Assembly: GCA_963678675.1 (NCBI GenBank)
Contig: OY783198.1
Location: forward strand, 15,586,085-15,650,084
Reading direction: 5' to 3'
Length of the DNA stretch: 64,000 bases
Source of the DNA: Xiphydria camelus
Lineage: Eukaryota; Arthropoda; Insecta; Hymenoptera; Xiphydriidae
The position numbers and the translations under genes were made by a program. The notes below the pieces were generated by a model, which was not told the origin of the DNA, did not search any database, and saw only the letters and a program-made list of their open reading frames with translations. How positions within the stretch are numbered: position 1 is the stretch's first letter; each line of letters starts with the position of its first letter. Shown in pieces: positions 46,373-56,938 of the stretch.

Positions 46373-47228
46373 GGGCGAGGGCGGTAAACCCCACTCTTGA
46401 TGGTATACAGTGTGGCCTTTGGTTGCCGTTTTGCGGTGAACTGGGCAAGTGGTTTCGCGCCACCACTCCAGTGGGAGTGCCCCCAGTCATCGTTGGACAT
46501 CCGGCAAGGCGCGTGTGTTAGGCAGTCGGCCGTTTGAATGAGAATGTGTGTGTGTGTGTGTGCGTGCGTGCGTGCGTATGTGTATGTGCGTGCGTGCTTA
46601 CGAGGGTACGCTGACACAGGATGTTGGTGGGATGTCCCAACATTCTAGATATCAGCGTGTGGGATCGGAGAGATATGTGGCATGGGGGGACTGGTCAGTG
46701 GAGTTACCCGCCACTCCGTTGGAGTGTTCCAGCCCTTTTCGGCCGGCGCAAGTCACCACTCTGCATGTGTGAGTGGAGGGCATATAGTCGTAGTTGTAGT
46801 TTTCGGAGGAATCGGTATCGTGTCAGCCCGTGGGCCGCGAATTGTGTCGCCCTCACGACTCCTGCGCTGGCCCGATCCTCCTCCATTATGGGTGATCTGA
46901 AGTGATATGGTCATAGTTTCGGTATCATCTTCCGGAATGAAGATAGTAGGCACTAAGAAAAGAAGTCATTTAAGGGATTAATGGCGAATAAGTGGAGAGT
47001 GCCGAACTCAAACCTATGGGAGTTCCCTGTTGTTGGACCTTAGTCGGTCGTTACCAGGGCCTCTCATTTTAGAAAGGTTTGGATGGAGGTAGTTTTAGTG
47101 TGTAGGAGGCCCCCGTATTGCACTCGCAGGCAAAACATACTGCGGCGGGATGTCTCGAGTCCCACACTACCCGGGTACTAGCAAAACCCGGGTGTGCGTA
47201 AAAAGCATTTTTTCCTCCTTAAAAAAAA
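46373..47228 (+). other. R1-clade 3' UTR
   Basis: Non-coding tail with a (TG/CG)n run at 46540-46600, ending in a short A-run at 47221-47229 directly before the right copy of the 16 bp target duplication. Open frames on the minus strand here are shadows. Confidence 0.75.
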
Positions 47229-47344
47229 AGGTTTGGGGTGGTCAAACTTATTTAAATTACACAGATGTTTGGATAATGCATTAAATAACATATATGTCAA
47301 ATTTCAACCATTTCTTAATTCAACGATCTTGTAGAGGTACTACC

Positions 47345-47960
47345 TTAAGATAATACTTCTGTTGCCTGTAGTAGTTTAAAATTAATTTAACTTAACTTTC
47401 ACTAGGTAATAATCAGGCCAAACAACAACAAGTATCACTACACGTCTGACGTTTCGGTTCCTCTTCGAGCCCTCTTCTCAGAGACGTAATAACCCACAAA
47501 TACTTGAATTCCCTATTTATATCGATAACACTATCAACCGTCATCTCCTCCCCTCCCTTCCCTATTTATATCTATGTCTCTATCAACCGTTATCCTCTCC
47601 CTTCCCCACTTACATTCCTTCCTTCTTCCCAACCCCCTAACAATATTGACTAATAACAATGTCATCTTAATAATGTCAAATACGAAAGTATTGTTAATGA
47701 CCCATAAACAAATCTCTATAATCAATATTATTGTTACATCTACATTTTAATTTTTTAATTGTTGATTGATAAATTTGATAAAGTTCAACACTATCAGTTT
47801 TAATGTTTATATTGTCTTTAATTTTGTTAATATAAAAATTTTCTAATATCTTACTCGTTGCCCAATGTTTTTCTCGTGACAAAATTTTAGGATTATCAAA
47901 CTCAAAAATATGTTGGATGTTGCAATTCCTAATAAAGTAGCAGAGATAGTTTATTTTGGT
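47345..47960 (-). pseudogene. inverted partial copy of the Penelope-like 3' end
   Basis: Minus strand: FEFDNPKILSREKHWATSK and ENFYINKIKDNINIKTDSV, then NNIDYRDLFMGH and a stop at 47694, followed by the same 3' UTR as at 56692-56985. It stands head to head with the main copy (48355-56990). Partial inverted end copies upstream are a known feature of Penelope-like elements. It also preserves the empty TTAA site (47694-47697) at which the main copy received two MITEs. Confidence 0.85.
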
Positions 47961-47962
47961 AA

Positions 47963-48354
47963 ACTAGGAGGCATCCGCCCCCTGCTCGTTTCGCTCGCCA
48001 ACCCCAGGGGGCTATCGCCCCCGCGCCGCTATCGCGGCGCTCTCCCAAGTTTGTAGGGGACGGCGGTCGGTCAACGAACTTATCTCCCGACGCTTCGCGT
48101 CGCTCGAATTCGACAAAACGCCGACCAAACGGGTAGACGGGCTTCTACTTGACTGGCTTGTAACGCACCGATCGACGATCGATAGCATACTGCATCCCAT
48201 TAGCGGCCGACGCGCGGTGGAGGGACGCGATTGGGGGGGGGGGGGGAAGCTGCGGTAGGTGATAGGTGGACCGATGCGTCAGTGGGCGATTGGTGGGGGA
48301 GGTTTCGGGTAGGTCGGTCGGTCGGTCGTCGATCCGAAAAACTATTTTATAGGA
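47963..48354. repeat. GC-rich hairpin module and TACTGCATCC repeat
   Basis: 47963-48057 contains GGCATCCGCCCCCTGCTCG, GGGGGCTATCGCCCCC and CGCTATCGCGGCG palindromes. 48185-48330 (TACTGCATCCCATTAGCGGCC, a G-run, GTCGGTCGGTCGG) is related to 59806-59880. It lies between the two Penelope-like pieces. Confidence 0.65.
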
Positions 48355-48579
48355 TAGAGAAAAAACATAATATGCCTTACGCAAAGAGTAATTTTCCGAC
48401 TGGGCATATTATTTCAAATGTAGAGAATGGTATTTTTGGAATTGATGAATGTAACAAAAATGAAATTAGAAAAGAAGTAGTAAAATCGATGATTAATTTT
48501 ACTAATTGCAACATTAAACGGGTTCAGTCATTTGAGTACATAAAAGAAATTAAAGAATTAATTCAATTTAAAAAGAATA

Positions 48580-48808
48580 AGGTAGCGGCGGTATATATGG
48601 CCCGGCTTGTGATATAGCCCATTGTCTATAAATGGTACAAAATTGTACATTTACCGATACATTCTACTTTTCTCAGTAACTGCAGTTTCCTTGAACACTT
48701 CTTAGCTCTTCTTAGCGCCATCTATTCAAAGTAAAATGTGTTGGTAAATGTACAATTTATAGATGATGGGCTATATCACAAGCCGGGCCATATATACCGC
48801 CGCTACCT
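48580..48808. mobile_element. 229 bp TA-flanked MITE in the Penelope-like gene
   Basis: Ends AGGTAGCGGCGGTATATATG / CATATATACCGCCGCTACCT, TA at 48578-48579 and 48809-48810. Removing it with one TA rejoins KKN to NPDIYFI in frame. Confidence 0.92.
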
Positions 48809-49104
48809 TAATCCAGATATATATTTCATAAAACCCGATAAAGTAAATGTAACTGTTGCGATTGAGAAAGAAAAATATTTGGACGGTTGTAATTCATGGT
48901 TGTCTGACGAAACAACTTATAAGGTAGTAAACAGAATTTGTGTCAGTTCAATAGAGAAAAAAGCAGACGATATTATTAAATCTTGGGAACAAATTAATTT
49001 TATTACAAAAAGTCAAAGTAGTGCTGCGAAAAGTAATAACGCGGTTGTCGCTAAAGCCTATGGTCTTCCTAAGATACATAAAAAGGATCTATCATGGCGT
49101 TTAA

Positions 49105-49497
49105 ACATTCCGTGCCGCGTGGGGAGTATATTATGACCCACGCTGAACTTTCCGTTCAGGCCACTTGGAATTCTCATTGAAAAACAAAGAATTCTTTAAA
49201 AAATTTATTGTAGAGTCAAATATAGGCATCTTACATCATGTATGCCGCGTTAATAATAATTTTCATTTTTTATTGTTATTAATAATAATAACAATACAAA
49301 TTTAATTTATTGCTGTGTTGTCTAATGCATATTAAAATATATACTCTCTCTTTCCTTGCTAATTATGGCTTTATACTATTGAAAAATTGTAAGGCGTACG
49401 TCAAAAACGAGTTTATTTAATCGTAAAAGCGTGGGTCGTATACGCCCCACGCAGCCTGAACGGAAAGTCTTCAAAAATCGGTCCGGCACGGAACGTG
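49105..49497. mobile_element. 393 bp TTAA-flanked MITE in the Penelope-like gene
   Basis: TTAA at 49101-49104 and 49498-49501; ends ACATTCCGTGCCGCG / CCGGCACGGAACGTG, with an inner pair GACCCACGCTGAAC... / GCGTGGGTCGTATACG. Removing it with one TTAA rejoins LSWRL and IVSSIG in frame, so the target duplication is exact. The pattern is piggyBac-type. Confidence 0.92.
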
Positions 49498-50301
49498 TTA
49501 ATTGTTTCATCTATTGGATTTTCTATTTATAAATTGGCTTCTTTATTAACTGGTTTTTCGGATAAATTTGTTGGAAAAACAGATTTAACAATAAAAGCTT
49601 GTTGGTCTTTCGTTAAAGATATTTAAAAAACGATCGTATCGAAAAATTATATATTGATGTAACTTGATATTGTGTCGTTATTTACAAATATTCCTTTAGA
49701 TTTAGTTGTTAAATGCTTAAAAGATTTGAAAAATTAGTGAAAATAATTTCATATGCCAATAGATGAAATAATTAGAGCTGTTAGTTTTGTTTTTGATAAT
49801 ACATATTTTATGTTTAACGGGGTGTATTGCAAACAAAGGGCTTAGCGGAATAAGCATATGAAATCTACCCCCACGCGTATCAGCACCAAATTTATATTAT
49901 CGATAAGCATTTATGAGAAACTAAATCTCCTAAATTTTTAGCCTCCAATCGCTATAGGAGGGGTTATGAGGGGGAGGGGGGGGGGGGGGGGGGAAGTAAA
50001 ATCAAAAAACATTTTTTTCGCCCGAACGGCTCAACCGATTTTCATGGAAAAAATATATGTTGGTGGCTCTTAAGAGCCAATTCCAAAAATAAATATTTTG
50101 AATTTTTTTTTGAAAATTCGAGAAAAAAAATGTGAAATTTTTCAACAATTTTTTTTAGGTTATAATTAATTAGAACACCTATCATTTTTTGCTCATTCAT
50201 TCATTGGAGTGTTCTTAACAACATATTTTTCCCAATTACATCGGAAGTGTACCTCAGTGAAAAAAATTAACAAATGTACATGGCTCATCACCTATATTCT
50301 A

Positions 50302-50867
50302 CAGGGTCTCCACGTATGTTGTTGACATAGGACGATATGGCACGTAACATTTTGTAGACTGTAGGCTATACCCTATTGGTCGGAGATGCAAGGATGACGA
50401 ATGATTGGCTCTATCTATCGCCGGCAAACGTTAATAGTCACAAGAGAAGTTCCTTAGGGCATAAAAACCTAGCAGACGAGAAAGTATGGCGGGTGACGGG
50501 TACGCGTAAAGACGCGTTATCACCCTTCTCCTTTATTACTTCGATTTAACTGAATTTTTACTTTTTATTAACAAGCGCGTCCGAGGATCGAATTAACTTT
50601 GAAAACCACGTTTTATTTCCAACAAATACAATTACTCCGACAAATTCCACTTTGTAAAGACGCATACCCATCACCCCTGCCATACTTTCTCGTCTGCTAG
50701 ATTTTTACGCTCTAGGGAACTTCTCTCGCGACGATTGACGTCTGCCGGCGATAGATAGAGCCAATTGTTCGTCGTCCTTGCTTTTCCGACCAATAGTGTA
50801 TAGCCTACTGTCTACAAAACGCTACGTGCTATATCGTCGTATATCAACAACATACGTGGAGACCTTG
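50302..50867. mobile_element. TA-flanked MITE (GGTCTCCACG)
   Basis: Ends CAGGGTCTCCACGTATGTTG / CAACATACGTGGAGACCTTG with TA on both sides. Its centre contains a piece related to the 8.1 kb element's arm (50548-50592). Confidence 0.8.
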
Positions 50868-50871
50868 TATA

Positions 50872-52076
50872 CAGGGTGGACCAGGTTAAACGTCTTTTTT
50901 TTTATATGTGATAGAACAACAACAAAAAATAGATTCTCATGAGAAAATTTTTTTCAAAAATGTTTCGTAACAAAGATATAGGGTGTCAAAGTTTCGAAAA
51001 AAAATAGTTTTCTCATCATAACTTCTAAGCCACTGGATCAATTTCCATGAAATTTCGCACACAGGCTAATGGCGTACAGCTCTAAGTAATAATTAAATAA
51101 TTTTTAAAAATTCTCCAGTGGCGTAGATACTGGGGGCCGGTACCCCCCTTTCCCTCTTCCCAATCTTCGGCGCCACTGGATATTTTGCAAAGAAAATTTA
51201 ATTATTGGATTCCCCGTTTAATTTAAAGAAAAAAATTTCAAAAACGAAGTCACAAACCAAAAATGTGCAAGGGTGATTTTTTTCTTTAAATTAAACGGGG
51301 AATCCAATAATTAAATTTTCTTTGCAAAATAGCCAGTGGTGCCGAAGATTGAGAAGGGGGAAAGGGGAGTACCGGCCCCCAGTATCTACGCCACTGGAGA
51401 ATTTAAAAAAATTATTTAATTATAACTTAGAGCTGTACGACATTAGCCTGTGTGCGAAATTTCATGGAAATCGATCAAGTAGTTTAGAAGTTATGATGAG
51501 AAAACCATTTTTTTCGAAACTTTGACACCCTATAACTTTGTTAGGAAACATTTTTGAAACAAATTTTATCATGAGAATCTATTTTTTGTTGTTGTTCTAT
51601 TACATATGACAATTAATGGAGTTCAACCTAGCTTTGGCCTGCTCGCAACCCTATAAATTAAAATAAATATCTCAAAAACGAAGCCATAAATCAAAAATTT
51701 GCAAGGGTGATTTTTTTCTCTAAATTAAACGGGAAATCCAATAATTAAATGTTCTTTGCAAAATATTCAGTGGCGCCGAAGATTGGGAGGGGGAAAGGGG
51801 GTACCGGCCCCTAGTATCTACGCCACTGGAGAATTTTTAAAAATTATTTAATTATTGCTTAGAGCTGTTCTACATTAGCCTGTATGCGAAATTTTATGGA
51901 AATCGATCCCGTAGTTTAGAAGTTATGATGAGAAAACCATTTTTTTTTCAAAACTTTGACACCCTGTATCTTTATTAGGAAACATTTTTGAAAAAAATTT
52001 TCTTATGAAAGAGTCTACTTTTTTGTTGTTGTTCTATCACATATAAAAAAAATGACGTTTAACCTGGTCCACCCTG
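50872..52076. mobile_element. 1.2 kb TA-flanked foldback (CAGGGTGGACC)
   Basis: Ends CAGGGTGGACCAGGTTAAAC / GTTTAACCTGGTCCACCCTG with TA on both sides. Inside, a block around GGGGAAAGGGGGTACCGGCCC and GTATCTACGCCACTGGAG is present three times in both orientations. Confidence 0.85.
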
Positions 52077-52080
52077 TATA

Positions 52081-52533
52081 CAGTGTGTATCAGCCAAATG
52101 GAATAAACTCGATAATAAATAAATGGGGGCGTGTTCGAAAAAACGCTCGGACACGTCGATTGGTATTTTTAGTTGCGCATTTTTTTCCTTCTCAAGAAAT
52201 ATTATAAGCGAATTTCTGTAATCAAATAACTTTCTTTTTTTAATGTTAATTTTTGCAATAAATCTGAAAACACTTAATATTTCCGAAACAGTTGAAGATA
52301 TGTATAGGATATTGCAGGCGAAATATATCTAGAATTTTCTGAAGAATCCAAAAATTGAATAATATACAGGGTGTTGCATTTAAAATAAGAAAGTTGGTAT
52401 TGGCCACTGTTACATGACACACCCTGTATAAAAAGTTTTTGTTGAAAATGCCAATCGAAGTGTATGAGCATTTTTTTTAACACGCCCCCATTTATTTATT
52501 ATTGAATTTATTCCATTTGGCTGATACGCACTC
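52081..52533. mobile_element. TA-flanked MITE (GTATCAGCCAAATGG)
   Basis: GTATCAGCCAAATGGAATAAA-type ends mirror each other and TA lies on both sides. It contains a 61 bp MITE. Confidence 0.8.
52366..52426. mobile_element. 61 bp MITE (CAGGGTGTTGC)
   Basis: CAGGGTGTTGCATTT and ACACACCCTG between TA dinucleotides: a very short member of the CAGGGTG end group. Confidence 0.7.
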
Positions 52534-52544
52534 TATATGCTATA

Positions 52545-53769
52545 CACTGTACACTCAATACGAAAGAATTTGTCCACTTTTATGGCAATTCGGTATATGA
52601 TAATGGTTAATTTTTTGGAATAGTCTTTCAAAATGATATTATTTATTTATTTATTATTACTTGTGAATGCTTCATTTACCATGAACGAGCTCACGTCTCA
52701 CAATACGGGGTGCTTCCTTTCTGTAAGTCTTCTGGCCTCTCACTTAATAATACTTACAAATAGTTACAAATACAATAATAGTTACAAATAGTTACAAATA
52801 TTCGATGAAAAAACAGTTTTAATCCTCGTCACTGTTTTCGTCTACTACGGGAACGATTCCATTTTTCATCAACATTTTACTGAGTATTTCAGCTGGTCGA
52901 ATAATTTTTGATAGAACAACAGCCAATTGTTCTTCTGCTATTAGCACATTCACATGCATAGTTTATTATGCCAGAAATCCCGATACTGTTAGATTTGTAC
53001 CTAATGAAACATCTAGTATATGATGTCTGAGGAATGTGTCGAAATGGTACTTTGAATTTTAGCACATTTGGTACAGCCTTCACATATTCGAAAACAACTT
53101 TTCCACCTTCACACATCTATCATTTTGGCTAAATACGATTCAGCTTGGGAAAGTTGGTATGATCCAGTAAAAAGAATTTTCAATTCCTTTTCGGTCATTT
53201 CTGGAAAGTGTTATTTCGGTCATGAGTAATTCAAATAATAAAAGGCTGGCAAAGAGGAACTTTCTTTTGGCTAGAGAAAGATTTTCTTTGGTATTCATTA
53301 TTTGTACTTTTTGGGCATCATGCAGAACTACGCTAGCACAGTAATCTGAAGTCGTCTGTTCATGTTATGTAATCTGAAATCATATGTGCAGAAGATACTT
53401 ATCAAAAATTATTCGACCAGCTGAAATACTCGGTAAAATGTTAATGAAAAATGGAATCGTTCTCATAGTAGACGAAAACAGTGACGAGGATTAAAATTGT
53501 TTTTTTCATCGAGTATTTGAAACTATTTGTGACTATTATTGTATTTGTAACTGTTTGTAAGAATTTGTAAGTGAGAGGCCAGAAGACTTACAGAAAGGAA
53601 GCACCCCGTATTGTGAGACGCGAGCTCGTTAATGGTAAAGGAAGTATTGCAATAATAATAAATAAATAAATAAATAATATCATTGAAAGACTATTCCAAA
53701 AAATTATCCATTATCATATACCGAATTGCCGTAAAAGTGGAAAAATTCCTTTGTAGTGAGTGTACACTG
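52545..53769. mobile_element. TA-flanked element with ~375 bp arms that carry a coding end
   Basis: Arms 52545-52915 and 53395-53769 with CACTGTACACTC-type ends. Both arms contain the same coding end, SKIIRPAEILSKMLMKNGIV then VDENSDED and a stop, on the minus strand at the left and the plus strand at the right. Confidence 0.75.
52822..52960 (-). pseudogene. C-terminal fragment of an unknown element protein
   Basis: 46 codons from an ATG near 52960: MHVNVLIAEEQLAVVLSKII, RPAEILSKMLMKNGIVPVV, DENSDED and a stop. Conserved in the opposite arm (53400-53495) with two substitutions, which suggests it was coding when the arm was copied. Not recognised; the acidic end resembles transposase tails. 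Confidence 0.35.
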
Positions 53770-53777
53770 TAGATAGA

Positions 53778-54700
53778 AGGGGAAGGTGGGGCAAAGTGGG
53801 GACCGTAACGTATTTTAAATTTTTTCATACACAAAAAAAGGTAATTTAGTTGTAAATAAAATTTGCATCTCTTCCTCGATCGATATCGCTCTTGTGAAAA
53901 ATGTTTAAATAGTAATATTCAATAATGGCTGAATATAATATACTGTTAACGAAAAAACTACTTTCTCCCCGCTTTACCCCAAGGGCGGGGCAAAGTGGGG
54001 ACCGGTCAAAAAACCATAGTAGACAGAATTAAAAGCGATTTATTGTCACGAATCATTGAAAAAAAAACTCAGGTTACATATGCATTAAAAAATAATGACA
54101 ACAGATCAAGCCAATGAAAATTAGGCAAATAAACAAGGCGAGCGCCACATACATCAGTCAAAACGCTAAGATCCGCAGATTGCATGTCCTTTTCCGACCA
54201 TTTTTGTTGAGAGAGAAGACTTTTAAATAATTTTGGACCATGCTGAAATACGCACGTAAATAATTAATTCATTCGATATCAGTAAGAGAATGCCTTGAAA
54301 CCTCCCCGCTTAGCCCCTCTCCACTTTGCCCCTAATGCACATTTTTAATTGACAATCCGTTATTTCATCAAAAATCAACATAACGATACCATTCTAGGCT
54401 TTATTTGTTATCTAAAGAATTCCCTTCAACACCATGTAACTAATTTTGGTGCAGAAAAAATCTTTCATAACTTACTTGTGTTGTAATAACAGAAAATTCT
54501 TACATCAAGGCCAAAAAACTAGGTGCGTGTTCCATAACTTCGCTATGTAATGTCAGACTGAGCTGCAACGTCCAAAACTAACACCAGGGCATTTTGTTAA
54601 CTAAGTTCGTACTGTTTTTTGTTAGATATCGCTGTTCTTCACGCAAATTATCGACAACTCCCCGCTTCGCCCCGCTCCCTACTTTACCCCACCTTCCCCT
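53778..54700. mobile_element. MITE with GGGGAAGGTGGGGCAAAG ends
   Basis: AGGGGAAGGTGGGGCAAAG at the left and CTTTACCCCACCTTCCCCT at the right; internal GGGGCAAAGTGGGG and CCACTTTGCCCC repeats. The target site is not clear. Confidence 0.75.
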
Positions 54701-56212
54701 ATATACATAGAATATAGGTGATATATATTTGTTAATTTTTTTCACTGAGGTACACTTCCGATGTAATTGGAAAAAATATGTTGTTAAAACACTCCAATGA
54801 AAAAATGAGCAAAAAGTGGTAGGTGTTCTAATTAATTATAACCTAAAAAAGTTGCTTAAAAATGTCATGCATTTTTTCTCGAATTTTCAAAAAAAAATAC
54901 AAAATATTTATTTTTGGAATTGGCTATTAAGAGCCACTAACATATTTTTCCATGAAAATCGGTTGAACCGTTCGGGAGAAAAATGTTTCTTTATTTTACT
55001 TCCCCCCTCATAACTCCCCTCCTATAGCGATTGGGGGCCTAAAAATTTAGGAGATTTAGTTTCTCATAGATGCTTATCGATAATATAAATTTGATGCTGA
55101 TACGCGTGGGGGCAGATTTCACATGCTTACCTATTCCGCTAGGCCCTTTTTAGATGTCCAAGGGGTCCTCCATTATCGCCTATTATTGTAAATTTAGTTT
55201 TGGAAAGAATTTAGAAAGAGGCTTTGTCAAAATTAAGTTTTCAATTGCCAATTTTTAAAAGAGATACGTAGGATAATATTTTTGCATTCCATTGCAAATT
55301 GTTGGAAGCGTTTAATTCCATACATGAGAGAATACAAGTCGCTTATGAGATGGAAGAGAATGGGTCAATTCCGTTTTTGAATGTCAGTGTAAAAAGTGAA
55401 AACAATAGATTGATTATGAATTGGTATCAAAAATCTTGTTGGCCAGGAAAATATGATCAATTTTCATTCTATGCATAAAACACAAGATAGTTATGATAAA
55501 AGGGTTGATTGATAGAGCAATTAAATTATCAGATCCTATGTATCATGAGCAAAATGTTAGGATTATCAAAGAAATTCTAAAATTTAATGATTACCCGCTT
55601 GATTTCATAGACAAGATTGTGAAACAAAGAATTAATGAAATTTATAATATTATAGTTTAGCCACTACGAGTAATGAAAAAAGGGCCAATATGAAGGCATC
55701 ATTGTTTTACCATATGTGGAGGGACTTAGTGAAAAGCTGAAAGTTGTCTTTAGAAAGTATAACATAAAAACTGTTTTCAAAATTCAAAACACGTTTTCAA
55801 AATTTTTTAATTCAGGGAAAGATAAGTTAAAGATGGATTTAAATAGCAATGTTGTTTATGAGATCAATTGTAAAGATTGTGGTAAATAGTATATTGGTGA
55901 GACAGGCAGATGCCTTAAAAAACGATTATATGAACATCAGTATAGTGTTAGAATGAGCAAAGAAAGCACTGGTTTTTGTAATTATTGGCAATAAACATGT
56001 TTTTGAGTTTGATAATCCTAAACTTTTGTCACGAGAAAAACATTTTGCAAAGAGAGATATTAGAAAGTTTTTATATTAACAAAATTAAAGACAATGTAAA
56101 CATTAAAACTGATAGTGTTGAACTTCATCAAATTTATCAATCAATAATTTAAAAATTAAAACTTAGATGTAACAATAATATTGATTATAGAGATTTGTTT
56201 ATGGGTTATTAA

Positions 56213-56472
56213 CACGTTCCCTGCCAGACCGTTTTTATGAAAACTTTCCGCACACGCCGCGTGGGGCGTATACGCCCCACGCTTTACAATTGTATTGTTT
56301 TGTTTCTAGCGTATGCCTTACAATAAACACTTTCGCTGCAAATGACACCTAATGGCGTCAACGTACTCCCCCACTATGTGCGGATGACTCCATAAGGCGT
56401 CATCCCCAATATTTAAATGCTTTAACAAAATATCCCTTCTGCACAGAAGTAAGGTCATCCGCAGCGAACGGG
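56213..56472. mobile_element. 260 bp TTAA-flanked MITE
   Basis: CACGTTCCCTGCC end and GCAGCGAACGGG end between TTAA at 56209-56212 and 56473-56476. Inner GTGGGGCGTATACGCCCCAC palindrome, shared with 49105-49497. Confidence 0.85.
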
Positions 56473-56476
56473 TTAA

Positions 56477-56691
56477 CACGTTGACTGCCGACAGTGCGCA
56501 GACAGACGTTTATAAGTGTAGTAACGACTCACGTAATAATTTTTTCAAAATTCCTATTCTTTACTAAATTATGTGCAAAAATACTTTACTAAATTATGTG
56601 CAAATGTAAAATTCTCGGTCTAATAGATCGAGACGGCGTGCGCGGAAAGTTTTTTCTCGGTCATATATAGACCGAGACGGCAGTGAACGTG
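56477..56691. mobile_element. 215 bp TTAA-flanked MITE, adjacent
   Basis: CACGTTGACTGCC and GGCAGTGAACGTG ends; it shares the TTAA at 56473-56476 with the previous MITE and ends at TTAA 56692-56695. The inverted Penelope end copy shows the single uninterrupted TTAA at 47694-47697. Confidence 0.88.
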
Positions 56692-56898
56692 TTAACAATA
56701 CTTTCGTATTTGACATTATTAAGATGACAATGTTATTAGTAAATATTGTTAGGGAGTTGAGAAGAAGGAAGGAATGTAAGTGGGGAAGGGAGGGGATAAC
56801 AGTTGATAGAGACATAGATATAAATAGAGAAGGGAGGGGATAACGGTTGATAGAGTTATAGATATAAATAGGGAATTCAAGTATCTGTGGGTCATTAC

Positions 56899-56938
56899 GT
56901 CTCTGAAGAGGCCTCGAAGAGGAACCGAAACGTCAGAC
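56899..56938 (+). ncRNA. hammerhead-ribozyme-like motif in the Penelope-like end
   Basis: Order seen: GTCT, CTGAAGA (consensus CUGANGA), a possible stem GG...CC with an inner CTC/GAG, GAAA, C, GTC, AGAC. GTCT and AGAC pair as stem I and GUC is the usual cleavage triplet. Stem III would be minimal, as described for Penelope-like element hammerheads that act as dimers. The inverted copy near 47450-47490 has a two-base insertion after CTGA, so that one is probably inactive. Confidence 0.55.

Larger units (their letters stand above)
41731..47228 (+). mobile_element. R1-clade non-LTR retrotransposon, 5'-truncated
   Basis: The 16 bp AGGTTTGGGGTGGTCA flanks it on both sides (41715-41730, 47229-47244) as a target-site duplication, and the right end is an A-run. 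Content in order: the end of an APE-type endonuclease domain, a 2 kb insertion, reverse transcriptase, a C-terminal zinc knuckle, and a 3' UTR with a (TG)n run. This is the layout of the R1/TRAS/SART group. ORF1 and most of the endonuclease are lost by 5' truncation. Confidence 0.9.
49838..55146. mobile_element. 5.3 kb element inserted between AAA and TTT with no duplication
   Basis: GGGCTTAGCGGAATAAGC at the left mirrors the right end ATTCCGCTAGGCCC, with arms of about 420 bp (49838-50262, 54720-55146). The left flank ends CAAA and the right flank starts TTTTT. Joining them restores KQIFRCP of the RT in frame without removing any base, so there is no target-site duplication. Five other MITEs fill the centre. 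A G-run of about 20 lies at 49976-49995. Confidence 0.8.
48355..56208 (+). pseudogene. Penelope-like RT with GIY-YIG endonuclease, many stops
   Basis: N-terminal part: YAKSNFPTGHIISNVENGIF. RT blocks in order: DIYFIKPDKVNVTVAIEKEK, AYGLPKIHKKDLSWRL, IVSSIGFSIYKLASLL, LDIVSLFTNIPLDLVV, IIRAVSFVFDNTYFMFNGVY and CPRGPPLSPIIVN. The GIY-YIG nuclease domain appears at about 55850-55950 as VVYEINCKDCGK (stop) YIGETGRCLKKRLYEHQ. The C-terminus is FEFDNPKLL to NNIDYRDLFMGY. Penelope-like RTs are the sister group of telomerase RT; GIY-YIG cuts the target. Several stops and shifts make this copy dead. The metal-binding YxDD region was not found; it should fall after PLSPI, where the reading is poor. Confidence 0.9.

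Noticed and set aside
45883..46617. 244-codon minus-strand frame
   Set aside because: Shadow of the GC-rich R1-clade reverse transcriptase on the opposite strand, ending in a TG-repeat translation.
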